This document shows, in pieces, positions 1-9,068 of a DNA stretch of 62,236 nt; the first letter of the stretch is position 1; each line of letters begins with the position of its first letter. A program made the translations under genes and the position numbers. The notes below the pieces were generated by a model. It searched no databases. It saw nothing but the letters and a program-made list of their open reading frames with translations, and was not told the origin of the DNA. Location of the stretch: the NCBI GenBank assembly GCA_002101905.1, contig LQPU01000043.1:1-62236 (forward strand), given 5' to 3'. This DNA is from Mycobacterium shimoidei (GTDB lineage: Bacteria > Actinomycetota > Actinomycetes > Mycobacteriales > Mycobacteriaceae).

Positions 1-1152
1 GCCGCCCCCGCCGCCGCCACCGCTGCCGGGTGTGATGCCGTCGGTGCCGTTGGCGCCCGCGGTGCCGGTGGCGCTGCCGACGCCGCCTATACCGCCGGCA
101 CCGCCGTGACCGCCGGGGCTGCCGGGACCCCTGATGCCGGCGAAGCCGCCGTTGCCGCCATCGCCGCCGTTTCCGCCGTTACCCGATCCCAGCGCGGCGC
201 TGCCGCCGTGGCCGCCCCCGCCGCCGGCTCCGCCGGCGGAGTCGGCCACGTCGGTCGTCCCGTTACCGCCGGCCCCGCCGTTGCCGCCGTTGCCGCCGTT
301 GCCGGACAGCCACGAAGCGGCGTTGCCGCCGGCGCCACCGGCGCCCCCGGCGCCACCGGTCCCGCCGTCGGTGCTGGCCGCACCGGCCCCGCCGTTGCCG
401 CCGTTGCCGCCGTTGCCGATCAGCGGGCCGGCGTTGCCACCGGCGCCGCCCGCCCCGCCGTGCCCGCCGGACACCACCGCCGCCGCGCCGTCGCCGCCGT
501 CGCCGCCGTCGCCCATCTGGGAGCCGCCGGCACCGCCTGCCCCACCGGCTCCGCCGTCGACGCCGTTCCCGCCGTCGCCGCCGTTGCCGAACATCCCGGC
601 GTCGCCGCCCGCGAAACCGTCTCCGCCGTTGACGCCGGCCATCCCGTCGGCGCCGTCCCCGCCGTCGCCGAACAGGAATCCGCCGTCGCCGAGGTCGCCG
701 AACAGCCCGGTGCTGCCGAACACCGACGTGTTGGCACCGGTGAAGTCGTCGAGGCCGTTGCCGATCAGCTCGCGGCCGAACCACTCGACGAACGGCTGGT
801 TGATGGCGGCAAGGAATTCCGCGTTCGCCGGATCCTCGATAAAGCTCTGGCCGGCGGCGTGAATCTGGGTCCACAGGTCCGTCATCGAATCTGCCGGCAG
901 CGCCGCGGCCAGCAGCGCCTCCGGTGAACCGGCCGAACTGTCGAGCAGGCTGTCCGGAACGGTGAACGTTCCCGACATCAAATCCACGATGGGATCGAGG
1001 ATCAGGTCGAACAGGTCCGCATCGGCGGTGGCCGGCGGCGCGACGCCGAACGCCAGGAACCCGCCGGCGGCCGCGCCGACAGCGACCCCGCGCCGGGCCG
1101 CCTTGGTCGCGGTCGATCGACGACGCTGCCGGGTGCGGCCACGACGGGGCAT
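1..1152 (-). CDS. PGRS-domain protein with N-terminal signal-like segment and no PE domain (3' end outside window)
   Basis: The minus-strand frame is open from the ATG at 1152 to base 1, giving 384 residues with the C-terminus missing. An AAGGAG ribosome site sits 7 bases before the ATG. The first 45 or so residues are a basic, Arg-rich head followed by a hydrophobic Ala/Gly stretch ending near ATADA, like a Sec signal peptide. A unique region of about 100 residues follows (DLFDLILDPIVDLMSG near residue 50). From about residue 150 the protein is Gly-Gly-Asn/Asp/Ala repeats, the PGRS type. No PE domain precedes the repeats, so this belongs to the signal-peptide class of PGRS proteins. It lies 118 bases downstream of the lipase-maturation-factor-like gene on the same strand. 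The function is unknown; surface or secreted location is inferred. The overlapping proline-rich plus-strand frames are shadows of the repeats. Confidence 0.85.
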   Translation of the reverse strand, partial: MPRRGRTRQRRRSTATKAARRGVAVGAAAGGFLAFGVAPPATADADLFDLILDPIVDLMSGTFTVPDSLLDSSAGSPEALLAAALPADSMTDLWTQIHAAGQSFIEDPANAEFLAAINQPFVEWFGRELIGNGLDDFTGANTSVFGSTGLFGDLGDGGFLFGDGGDGADGMAGVNGGDGFAGGDAGMFGNGGDGGNGVDGGAGGAGGAGGSQMGDGGDGGDGAAAVVSGGHGGAGGAGGNAGPLIGNGGNGGNGGAGAASTDGGTGGAGGAGGAGGNAASWLSGNGGNGGNGGAGGNGTTDVADSAGGAGGGGGHGGSAALGSGNGGNGGDGGNGGFAGIRGPGSPGGHGGAGGIGGVGSATGTAGANGTDGITPGSGGGGGGG

Positions 1153-1270
1153 TTCGCTGTCTCCTTATCGGCGCGCGAGTACTCCTCAGTGCCCGTCAAG
1201 GTACTAGCTCTGATTCTGACCCGCGGATGCTACCCAGAATTTCCTCCGCTTTTGCGGTGAATCTACCCAT

Positions 1271-2713
1271 CTAGCGTCCGGATTGCAGCTTTTCGAGCGC
1301 AACCGGGCGCAGGTAGGCGCCTTCGAGGGTGCGATGCCACCACGCCCGATCGCGCAGCAGTTCTCGCCAGGTGGTGAAGCGGTAGCGGTAGAGCTGGGCC
1401 CGCACGAATTTCGGCGGCGACTCGCCGAAGGGGTTGTGCTTGAGCAGCCGCAGCGTCGCCGGGTCGTTTTCCAGCAATCGCACCAGCAGCGCGCGCAACC
1501 ATGGGTAGGCGTAGTGCGGGGAGATCGCCGCGAACCACATCAGCCAGTCCAGCCTCAGGTGATAGGGCGCCCATTGTGGCGGCAGCCGACGTACCGATCC
1601 CGGCTTGCCTTTGAACTCGTATTCCTTCCACACCGTGTGCTCGGTGATCGTCGGCTCGTCGGTGCCTTCGATCACCACCTCCCGGCGAACGCGGCTGATG
1701 CTGCCGAAGGCGCCGTAGGTGTTGATCAGGTGATAAGGGTTGAACGACATGTTCATTCGCTGCCGACGAGACAGCATGTTGCGCGCCGGCCAATAGCTCA
1801 GGAACAGCGACAGCGCGGCGAACGCAATCACCAACCCGGCGAACCAGTTCGGCGCGTCCGTCATCGCGGGCGGTTGCGGGATCGGCACTACCGCTGCCCA
1901 CCAGGACGTGTCGATCACGCTGGCGCCCAACACAATTGTCAGCCAGTTGAGCCAGGCGAAATTACCGGAGGCGACCAGCCACAGCTGGGTGATGACGATG
2001 ATCGTCCCCGCCACGCTTGCCACCGGCTGCGGGGCGAACAACCCGAACGGCACCACGAGCTGCGCGAAATGGTTGCCGGCCACCTCAATTCGGTGCAGCG
2101 GTTTGGGCAGGTGGTGGAAGAACCAGCTCAGCGGTCCCGGCATCGGTTGCGTCTCGTGGTGGTAATACAGGCACGTCAGGTCGCGCCAGCAGCGATCCCC
2201 GCGCAGCTTGATCAGGCCCGCGCCGAACTCGAGCCGGAACAGCAGCAGCCGCGCCAGCCACATCGTCAACACCGGCGGTGTGATGTGCTCGTTGCCCAGA
2301 AAGATCGCCAGGAACCCGGCCTCCAGCAGCAGCGACTCCCATCCGAACGAATACCAGGTCTGCCCGACGTTGACGATCGAGAGGTAAAGGACCCACAGCA
2401 GCAGCCACATCAGCATTGCGGCCCATAACGGCACCAGACCCGTAACGCCGGCCACGATCGCCGCGGCCAATGCCGCGCCGAACCACGCGACGGCGGCGAA
2501 AAACCGGTCGGAGTAGTGCGCGTGAAAAATGCTGGGCGCTCGCCGAAAAGAGACACCGGCCAAGTACTTCGGCACCGGCATCATGCCGTGCTCACCGATC
2601 AGTGCGCGGAATTGCCGCGCCGCGGCGATGAACGCGACCACATAGATGGCTGCGATGCCGCGCTCGAGTAGTAGCCTGCCCAGCCAATATTCAGGTGCGC
2701 CGAACCATTCCAT
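1271..2713 (-). CDS. Lipase maturation factor family membrane protein (Rv0235c-like)
   Basis: The 480-residue product matches the length and character of Rv0235c. It has several hydrophobic membrane segments in the first 300 residues (for example around IYVVAFIAAARQF and LIVLGASVIDTSWW-type stretches). A polar C-terminal half contains the family-typical NTYGAFGSISRVRREVV segment near residue 330. In animals the LMF1 family helps lipases fold in the ER; the substrate in mycobacteria is not known. The ATG at 2713 has GGGAG upstream at good spacing. The gene starts 27 bases after the aftD stop on the same strand, so it is probably co-transcribed with aftD and may act at the cell envelope. Family assignment is firm; the bacterial role is inference. 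Confidence 0.85.
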   Translation of the reverse strand: MEWFGAPEYWLGRLLLERGIAAIYVVAFIAAARQFRALIGEHGMMPVPKYLAGVSFRRAPSIFHAHYSDRFFAAVAWFGAALAAAIVAGVTGLVPLWAAMLMWLLLWVLYLSIVNVGQTWYSFGWESLLLEAGFLAIFLGNEHITPPVLTMWLARLLLFRLEFGAGLIKLRGDRCWRDLTCLYYHHETQPMPGPLSWFFHHLPKPLHRIEVAGNHFAQLVVPFGLFAPQPVASVAGTIIVITQLWLVASGNFAWLNWLTIVLGASVIDTSWWAAVVPIPQPPAMTDAPNWFAGLVIAFAALSLFLSYWPARNMLSRRQRMNMSFNPYHLINTYGAFGSISRVRREVVIEGTDEPTITEHTVWKEYEFKGKPGSVRRLPPQWAPYHLRLDWLMWFAAISPHYAYPWLRALLVRLLENDPATLRLLKHNPFGESPPKFVRAQLYRYRFTTWRELLRDRAWWHRTLEGAYLRPVALEKLQSGR

Positions 2714-2740
2714 GTTCGCACTCCCGGCGACGGTGGACGT

Positions 2741-5700
2741 CTATTCTCGCGCTTCGCCTGGTTGCAATACCACCACCGACGCTACTAGCGCGGCCAACGA
2801 GATCAGTGCAAGCAGCTGCACCACGGCAGAGTGTCCGGCATATCCGCCAACCGATCGCCACGGGTGCCGCGACAACGCGGCTCCAGCGGCAATCAGCCCG
2901 CCGGCGCTGAGCGCGACGGACACCATGTCGCGTCGCCGGGCCCACTGCAGGGCGAACGCGGCGCCGAACACCACGACACCCGCCGCGCCGGCGATCACCG
3001 CGCCGGCCGCCAGCACCGGCACCACCGCCCACCGGCCGGGCGTCCAGGGCGGAGCCGGTGCATCCTGGCGCGGTTTTCGCCTGGCCGGCCACAGCGCCAG
3101 CAACGCCAGCAGCGGCAGCAGCGCCAGACCCCCGGCCAGCGCGACCCGGTAGGCAAAGTTGGGCGCGAACGTCAGCGTGATGACGCCCGAGGTCCCGGCC
3201 GGTACCACCCAGCCTTGTTGCCAGCCGTTGACGGCAACCGGCTCGAGTCGGTCGCCGGCGCTGGTGCGCGCCACCCAGCCGCGGTTGATGCTCTCCGGCA
3301 CCACCAACACCCGCGAGGCTGATGCCGGGGCCACCCGCACCTGCCGATGCGCCGGCCCCCATTCGTCGGTATCGACGGGAACCGTTGCGGCACCGGATAT
3401 TTCGGATTCCGACAATTCGGCGCCGTCGACAATGAACTGTTCGCCGGGGCTGATCAACAGTTCCTGCTGACCGGCCGGCAGCTCGATCGGCCGGTCCTCG
3501 CAGGGCTGGGCGATCACCGGGTCGCCGTTCAGCAGCGCGGCCACCGTGGTGGTGATCGCGGTGTGCACAAACCGGCCGGCGATCGCGACGACCGGGCCGC
3601 GCTCGCAGCCCACGGTGACCTCCCGCGCGCCGTTGCGGGCGGCGTCGGCGGGCGCAATCGGGTGGCCGTCGCTGTCGAGCACAGCGATCTCGGCCAGCCC
3701 CGGTGGCTTGAGCTGATCGAACCCCAGCGCGGTGCGGTCGATGACGTCGTCCCAGTCGAGCAAACTGACGGTGAGGGTGTCGGTGACTCTCGGGTGCAGC
3801 CGCACCGTTTGTGCGGACCCGTCGCTGGAGCTGAGTTCCCGCACCTGCGGGCCGTCGCCGAGGTCTATGGCGACCAGGGTCGGGTGCGCGGGCACCGCCG
3901 ACCCGCTGGGCACCAGCCGCAGCCCGGCCACCTCGGCCGGTCGGGGCAGCGTCAAGGTCAACGTGGGTGGCGTCTTGCGCTGCACCACCCGCTGCGGCGC
4001 CGTCCAGGCGGTGCCCGGATCGCCGTCGGTGGCCGCATACGCCGAGCCCAGGACATCGATCAGATCCGAGTCGCCGCGGGCCCGGGTGGTGTCCGGCTCG
4101 GCGACCAGGTCGGCCAGCTTGGGGCCCTGCCGAGCCCGCACCCACACCGTCGGCGTCACCGAGACCGGCCGCGGCACGCTCAGGGTGCGGCTGAAGGTGG
4201 CCGGGGTTTCCGGGGCGAGCGCCATCGACGCCGCGCACCGGACGTCGTGCGGGCCGCGGGCGCAGCCGGGCCGGCCCAGCATCTCCGGTCCCAGGTCCCA
4301 GCCCGCCACCGCGCCGCCGGGAGGCGCGGGAACCAGCGCGCTGTGCCGCAGGTCGATCGGGTGAGCGAAGCCGGACGCGTCGTACTGGGTGAACGACAGG
4401 TCGGTGATGCCGAACTGCACACCGGCCGACCCGTCGCTGGTGCCGACCGCGGTGATTCGCACCCATGGTGTTTCGCCGTAGGGCAGCGCGGCGGTTAGGG
4501 GCTTGCCGGCCTCGTCGAACCGCAGCGTGGTGGTGCCGTTGACGGTCGATATCTCGATGCGGCGAACCTGCGCGCCGACGGCGGTGGCGCTGGGCGTCAG
4601 CGTGATGGCGGCGTTGGTCACCGGATGGTCGAAATCCACCTGGAGCCACTGCCCGACGGCCGACTGCAGCCCGTTGGAAACCCAGGCGGTCGATGAGTCG
4701 CCGTCGATCGCGGCGGCGGGTGAGCTCCCCGGCGCGACGTCGGGCAGCGCGGTCGCATCGGACGACGAGCTGGAGGCGGTGAGCCGCCCGCCGATCCAGC
4801 CGCCGTAGACGGTTTCGGCGCCCGGGGTGGGGTAGTCGGGCACCCGGTTGAAGGTGTGCCGGGCGTCGCCGGCGGCGCGGATGGCCGAGGAATGGTTGTC
4901 GACGCGGCCGTAGTCGGTTTCCCGCGCGACCGGGGTGTCGCTGACGGTGACCTCGGGCGTGGGCAGCCCGGCGCGCTCGGCGTCGGCGGCCAGCAGCACC
5001 GGGCCCAGCGCCGGGCGGCCCTGCAGTCGCCGTCGCTCGTCGAGGCGCAGCAACACCTCGGGCCCGCCGGCGACGCGGGGCAGCCGGTCGAGGTCGGCCA
5101 GGTACGGCGTGCCCGGATCCGCGGCGTTCACCCGGTAGATCTCGACCGCCGGATATCTCGGTCGCAGTTCACTGTCGCTGACAAACCCCGCCACCGGGCC
5201 GGGGCCGACCGGCGCACCGAACTGCGCCACCTTTTCCAGCCGCGGCGACCCCGCGATGGCGCGGTGCACCAGAATCGGGCGGGGCGAGCGCGACGTCTCC
5301 GGGTCCAGATCGTTGCGCAACGCGATGTATGAAATCCCTTGGCGGGCAAGGGTATCGGCTAGGCCCGCGGATGGCCGGCCGGCAGCGAGCAGGCGTTGCA
5401 CCGAATCGAGCGCCCGGATGGCCGGCGGCGGGATCAGCGGGATCGAGTCACGCACCCCCCATGGGCGCTCGCCCAATACCTGCAAGGGTTCGTCGTGGCT
5501 GGTGCCCCACACCTGGGTGGCGAACGGCGCGCCGGGGACCACCAGCACCCGCCCACCGGTGTTGTGCTGGTCGAGCCAGCTCGCGGCGTCGTGCCAATAC
5601 TGCGGGATGGCGCGGAACGTGCCGGGCGGGGTGAGCCGACCAGTCCATGCCAGCGACGTGCCGACGATCAACGCGGTCAGCACGACGATCCCGGCGGCGA

Positions 5701-6964
5701 CGCGTCTGTCGCGTTCCGGGTGCGCGAACGCCTGGATCCATTCCCGGGCCGGGGCACTACCGGGCAGCGGGATCCGGCTCAGCAGCTGCGCCAGACCGAG
5801 CACCAGCGGGATGCGGATCAGTGATTCCAGCTTGTGCACATTGCGCAGCGGCGCGCCGGCGGCGTCCAAAAACGCCTGTACCTGATGGGCCACCGGCGAC
5901 CCCAGCCGACCCGAATAACCGGCGGCGATCAACACCACCCCGACCAGCAGCATGCTCACCAGCCGGCCCCGGGCGGGCATCGCGCGCATGGCCAGACCTG
6001 CCAGACCCGCCGCGGCCACCAGGCTGGTGGCCAGGATGGCCACCGTGCCGGTGACCAGCGGCGCGCCCGCGGTCGCGGTCGGTGCGACGAACGGTGTCCA
6101 GCTGTCGGTGCCGCGCAGCACCTCCACCAGCGACGACCATTGTGTTGTGACGCCCGAGGATTCGATGAAATCCAGAAACGGCGGGCTGATCCGGGCCATC
6201 AGGATCAGCGCGGCGAGCCACCATGTCATGGCCAACACCAGCGCGACCAACCACCAGGCGGTGTAGCGCCACCACATCCGGGTCGGCCGGTGACAGGCCC
6301 ACCAGATCACGGCGGGCAGGCAGCCTGCCAGCGTCGCAATCGCGTTGACCGCGCCCATCAGCGCCACCGCCAGCCCGGCCTGCCCGGCCAGCCGCCGCAC
6401 CGACCTGCCGGGTTCGGCGCGCAGCGCCAGGATCGTCGGCAACAACACCCACGGCGCCAGCATGATCGGCAGGGTTTCCGACGAAATCGAGCCCAGGGTG
6501 GTGAGCACCCGCGGCGACAGCGCGAACGCGGTCGCGGCAACCACCCGCGACGCCGGTGTGCCGATTCTGAGCGCCTCGGCGACCCGCAGCAGCCCCCAGA
6601 ATCCGACGGTGAGCAGCAGCGCCCACCACAGCCGCTGGGTCACCCAGCCCGACAGCCCCAGCAGGTGGCCGCCCAGGAAGAACGTGCCGTGCGGGAACAG
6701 GTAGCCGTAGGCCTGGTTTTGCGCCTGCCCGAACGGCAGTTCGCTGTTCCACAGGTTGGTGGCGCGCGCCAGAAAGCGCAGCGGGTTGGCGGTGAGGTCG
6801 AGCTTGGTGTCGGGGGAGATCTGCCCGGGTGACTGGGCGAAGCTCAAAACCAACGCGAGCGCCCCGACCAACCACAGCCACCGCCGCGACAACGGCGCCG
6901 CTTGCGGTGCCGCGGCCGCTTCGGCAGCGGGCGCGCTCGGGTTAGGCGCGGTTGCCGTACTCAA
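2741..6964 (-). CDS. aftD: Arabinofuranan 3-O-arabinosyltransferase AftD
   Basis: The 1407-residue protein has the size of mycobacterial AftD, the branching alpha-(1->3)-arabinofuranosyltransferase of arabinogalactan and lipoarabinomannan, which uses decaprenyl-phospho-arabinose outside the membrane. About a dozen hydrophobic helices fill the first 450 residues, with the conserved loop SPDTKLDLTANPLRFL near residue 50 carrying the acidic residues expected of a GT-C enzyme. A long periplasmic region follows with F5/8 type C-like carbohydrate-binding modules (around residues 750-860 and 1000-1100). Four hydrophobic segments close the C-terminus. The start is a TTG at 6964 lying inside the end of the preceding small gene (23-base overlap), with a weak ribosome site, so translation may be coupled. 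No in-frame ATG precedes the first membrane helix. AftD is essential in mycobacteria studied so far. Confidence 0.93.
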   Translation of the reverse strand: MSTATAPNPSAPAAEAAAAPQAAPLSRRWLWLVGALALVLSFAQSPGQISPDTKLDLTANPLRFLARATNLWNSELPFGQAQNQAYGYLFPHGTFFLGGHLLGLSGWVTQRLWWALLLTVGFWGLLRVAEALRIGTPASRVVAATAFALSPRVLTTLGSISSETLPIMLAPWVLLPTILALRAEPGRSVRRLAGQAGLAVALMGAVNAIATLAGCLPAVIWWACHRPTRMWWRYTAWWLVALVLAMTWWLAALILMARISPPFLDFIESSGVTTQWSSLVEVLRGTDSWTPFVAPTATAGAPLVTGTVAILATSLVAAAGLAGLAMRAMPARGRLVSMLLVGVVLIAAGYSGRLGSPVAHQVQAFLDAAGAPLRNVHKLESLIRIPLVLGLAQLLSRIPLPGSAPAREWIQAFAHPERDRRVAAGIVVLTALIVGTSLAWTGRLTPPGTFRAIPQYWHDAASWLDQHNTGGRVLVVPGAPFATQVWGTSHDEPLQVLGERPWGVRDSIPLIPPPAIRALDSVQRLLAAGRPSAGLADTLARQGISYIALRNDLDPETSRSPRPILVHRAIAGSPRLEKVAQFGAPVGPGPVAGFVSDSELRPRYPAVEIYRVNAADPGTPYLADLDRLPRVAGGPEVLLRLDERRRLQGRPALGPVLLAADAERAGLPTPEVTVSDTPVARETDYGRVDNHSSAIRAAGDARHTFNRVPDYPTPGAETVYGGWIGGRLTASSSSSDATALPDVAPGSSPAAAIDGDSSTAWVSNGLQSAVGQWLQVDFDHPVTNAAITLTPSATAVGAQVRRIEISTVNGTTTLRFDEAGKPLTAALPYGETPWVRITAVGTSDGSAGVQFGITDLSFTQYDASGFAHPIDLRHSALVPAPPGGAVAGWDLGPEMLGRPGCARGPHDVRCAASMALAPETPATFSRTLSVPRPVSVTPTVWVRARQGPKLADLVAEPDTTRARGDSDLIDVLGSAYAATDGDPGTAWTAPQRVVQRKTPPTLTLTLPRPAEVAGLRLVPSGSAVPAHPTLVAIDLGDGPQVRELSSSDGSAQTVRLHPRVTDTLTVSLLDWDDVIDRTALGFDQLKPPGLAEIAVLDSDGHPIAPADAARNGAREVTVGCERGPVVAIAGRFVHTAITTTVAALLNGDPVIAQPCEDRPIELPAGQQELLISPGEQFIVDGAELSESEISGAATVPVDTDEWGPAHRQVRVAPASASRVLVVPESINRGWVARTSAGDRLEPVAVNGWQQGWVVPAGTSGVITLTFAPNFAYRVALAGGLALLPLLALLALWPARRKPRQDAPAPPWTPGRWAVVPVLAAGAVIAGAAGVVVFGAAFALQWARRRDMVSVALSAGGLIAAGAALSRHPWRSVGGYAGHSAVVQLLALISLAALVASVVVLQPGEARE

Positions 6965-7115
6965 CCCGGTTGAGCACCGACGACTGGGGATCCCCGCCCG
7001 GAAGTGGTGGCTTGCTGTCCTGCTGCACCATCAGGGTGATCCCGAAGATCGCGGCAGCGCCGAGCAGCAGGCCGACCACGATGCTGGCGGCAGCGGGCGC
7101 AACGAACCGGTTCAT
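6942..7115 (-). CDS. Small single-span membrane or secreted protein (Rv0236A-like, DUF2613)
   Basis: The 57-residue product begins MNRFVAPAAASIVVG and is nearly all one hydrophobic segment, followed by a short polar tail ending VLNRVEYGNRA. It agrees in length and sequence with Rv0236A, annotated as a small secreted protein. The ATG at 7115 is preferred over an upstream in-frame start because AGGAG lies just ahead of it and the family begins here. Its 3' end overlaps the aftD start by 23 bases. This tight arrangement suggests the peptide is made together with AftD, perhaps as an accessory subunit, which is inference only. Confidence 0.85.
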   Translation of the reverse strand: MNRFVAPAAASIVVGLLLGAAAIFGITLMVQQDSKPPLPGGDPQSSVLNRVEYGNRA

Positions 7116-7210
7116 CGGGTGGCTCCTCAGCGTTGGGAAATCTGCGGCGATGCTTGTCGCCAAACCTAGCAGGCTGCATCCGCCCGGGAGCGCCGTGACA
7201 GCATGGCCCG

Positions 7211-8368
7211 ATGGCTTTCCCCCGCGTCCCGGCTGTCCTCATCACTGTGGCGGTCACTGTGGCGGCGCTGATCACGGCGTGTGGCACCGCCAAACCGCCC
7301 GCGTCGTCGTCTTCGGCGGCCCCGGCTCCGGCCGGCCGACCACCGACCTGTGGCAATCCGGAGGCCATCGTGGCCGGGCTGTCGGCCCGCGACAAGCTGG
7401 CGCAGCTGCTGATGGTGGGCGTGCGTGACGCCGCGGATGCCAAGACCGTGGTGGCCGACCATCATGTCGGCGGGATCTTCATCGGCAGCTGGACCGACCT
7501 GTCGATGCTGAGCGACGGCTCGTTGCGTGCCATCACCGGCAGCGCGGGCCCACTACCGCTGGCGGTCAGCGTCGACGAGGAAGGCGGCCGGGTGTCGCGG
7601 CTGTCGTCACTGATCGGGCCGGCGCCGTCCTCGCGGGTGCTGGCCCAAACCCAAAGCGTCGACGAGGTTTACGGCCTGGCGTTGGATCGCGGTCACAAGA
7701 TGCGCGGTGTGGGGATCACCATCGACTTCGCGCCGGTCGTCGATGTCACCGACGCGCCGGACGGCACCGTGATCGGCGACCGGTCATTCGGTTCGGATCC
7801 GGCGCTGGTCACCGACTATGCCGGGGCGTATGCGCGCGGGCTGCGCGACGCCGGGCTGTTGCCGGTCCTCAAGCACTTCCCCGGTCACGGGCACGGCTCG
7901 GGCGACTCGCATACCGGCGGCGTGAGCACCCCGCCACTGGACCAGCTGCAAGCCGACGACCTGGTTCCGTACCGCACACTGACCACCGCGTCGCCGGTCG
8001 GGGTGATGATCGGTCACCTGGTGGTGCCCGGCCTCACCGACGGTCAGCCGGCCAGCCTGAGCCCGGCCGCGATAGGACTGCTGCGCGACGGCGGTTACGG
8101 GGGTCCGCCCTTCAACGGGCCGGTGTTCAGCGACGACCTGTCCAGCATGGCCGCGATCAACGAGCATTACGCGGTACCGGATGCGGTATTGCTTGCCCTG
8201 CGCGCCGGCAGCGACGTCGCGCTGTGGGTCACCACCGACGAGGTTCCCGCGGTGCTGGACCGGCTGGAGAAGGCGTTGGCCGCGGGGGAGTTGACCCAGC
8301 CGGCGATCGACGCCTCGCTGCTGCGGATGGCGACCATCAAGGAGCAGCAAGCCGGCTGCCGCGGCTAG
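7211..8368 (+). CDS. lpqI: Lipoprotein LpqI, family 3 beta-N-acetylglucosaminidase (NagZ type)
   Basis: The 385-residue protein has a lipoprotein signal with lipobox LITAC, the lipidated cysteine being residue 24. It is a glycoside hydrolase family 3 enzyme of the NagZ type: VDEEGGRVSRL near residue 121, KHFPGHGHGSGDSH near 221 with the Asp-His pair acting in catalysis, and FSDDL near 306 carrying the expected nucleophilic aspartate. LpqI removes N-acetylglucosamine from peptidoglycan fragments during cell-wall recycling at the outer face of the membrane. The gene is divergent from the aftD cluster, with 95 bases between the starts. It is followed 73 bases later by a TetR gene on the same strand, and that gap carries an operator-like site. 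Confidence 0.93.
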   Translation: MAFPRVPAVLITVAVTVAALITACGTAKPPASSSSAAPAPAGRPPTCGNPEAIVAGLSARDKLAQLLMVGVRDAADAKTVVADHHVGGIFIGSWTDLSMLSDGSLRAITGSAGPLPLAVSVDEEGGRVSRLSSLIGPAPSSRVLAQTQSVDEVYGLALDRGHKMRGVGITIDFAPVVDVTDAPDGTVIGDRSFGSDPALVTDYAGAYARGLRDAGLLPVLKHFPGHGHGSGDSHTGGVSTPPLDQLQADDLVPYRTLTTASPVGVMIGHLVVPGLTDGQPASLSPAAIGLLRDGGYGGPPFNGPVFSDDLSSMAAINEHYAVPDAVLLALRAGSDVALWVTTDEVPAVLDRLEKALAAGELTQPAIDASLLRMATIKEQQAGCRG

Positions 8369-8394
8369 CCGGGATGTGTCCCGGTGGCGCATTG

Positions 8395-8410
8395 CTTACG
8401 CTGGAGTCAG
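8395..8410. promoter_or_regulatory. Operator-like near-palindrome upstream of the TetR gene
   Basis: The 16-mer CTTACGCTGGAGTCAG differs by one base in its arms from a perfect CTTAC-N6-GTAAG inverted repeat. It lies 32 bases before the TetR start. The same TAC-N6-GT(A) layout recurs at 11339, 14934 and 14959, so autoregulation by the adjacent TetR protein is a reasonable guess. Confidence 0.45.
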
Positions 8411-8441
8411 TGGCTTTCGGCGCGACGACGAAGGACAACAC

Positions 8442-9056
8442 ATGGCAAGTGGTACCAAGCGGCTGCCCCGTGCCGTCCGTGAGCAGCAAATGCTCGACGC
8501 CGCCGTGGAGATGTTCTCGATCAACGGCTACCACGAAACGTCGATGGATGCGATCGCGGCGAAAGCGCAGATCTCCAAGCCGATGCTGTATCTGTATTAC
8601 GGCTCCAAGGAGGAGTTGTTCGGCGCCTGCCTGAACCGGGAACTGGCTCGCTTCATCGACACCGTCCGCTCAGAGATCGACTTCGAGCAACGCCCGAAGG
8701 ACCTGCTGCGCAACGCCATCGTGTCGTTCATGCGCTACATCGACACCAACCGGGCATCGTGGCTGGTGATGTACACCCAGGCCACCAGCTCGCAGGCGTT
8801 TGCTCACACCGTGCGCGAGGGACGCGAGCAGATCATCGACTTGGTGGCTCGTCTCCTCGAAGCCGGAACCCGAAATCCGGATCTGAACAGCGATTTCGAG
8901 ATGATGGCCGTCGCACTGGTGGGAGCCGGCGAGGCGGTGGCCACCAGGCTCAGTACCGGCGACACCGGCGTCGACGAAGCCGCCGAGCTGATGATCAACC
9001 TGTTCTGGCGGGGCCTGCGGGGGACACCGAGCGAAACCACCACCAGCTCCGGCTAG
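8442..9056 (+). CDS. TetR family transcriptional regulator (Rv0238-like)
   Basis: The 204-residue protein has an N-terminal TetR helix-turn-helix (residues about 14-60, with TSMDAIAAKAQISKPMLY and the typical YYGSKEELF end) and a helical ligand-binding C-terminal part. The ATG at 8442 is chosen over an upstream in-frame start at 8376 because AAGGA lies just before it and the length then equals Rv0238. It follows lpqI on the same strand and faces the htdX-fabG4 operon. The ligand is unknown. Shared operator-like repeats upstream of this gene, between fabG4 and fadA2, and upstream of fadE5 suggest it regulates the neighbouring fatty-acid genes. That link is inference from position and motif. 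Confidence 0.9.
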   Translation: MASGTKRLPRAVREQQMLDAAVEMFSINGYHETSMDAIAAKAQISKPMLYLYYGSKEELFGACLNRELARFIDTVRSEIDFEQRPKDLLRNAIVSFMRYIDTNRASWLVMYTQATSSQAFAHTVREGREQIIDLVARLLEAGTRNPDLNSDFEMMAVALVGAGEAVATRLSTGDTGVDEAAELMINLFWRGLRGTPSETTTSSG

Positions 9057-9068
9057 AGCGCGCAGGAT

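Noticed and set aside
106..927. Long plus-strand frames of Pro/Ala-rich protein (106-927 and 134-862) and Arg-rich minus-strand frames
   Set aside because: They are other-frame readings of the GGX repeats of the PGRS gene on the minus strand; no ribosome sites and no family features.
2691..4649. 652-codon minus-strand frame inside aftD, and 374-codon frame at 5757-6881
   Set aside because: Out-of-frame shadows of aftD with Arg/Ala/Gly-rich low-complexity sequence, as expected in GC-rich DNA.
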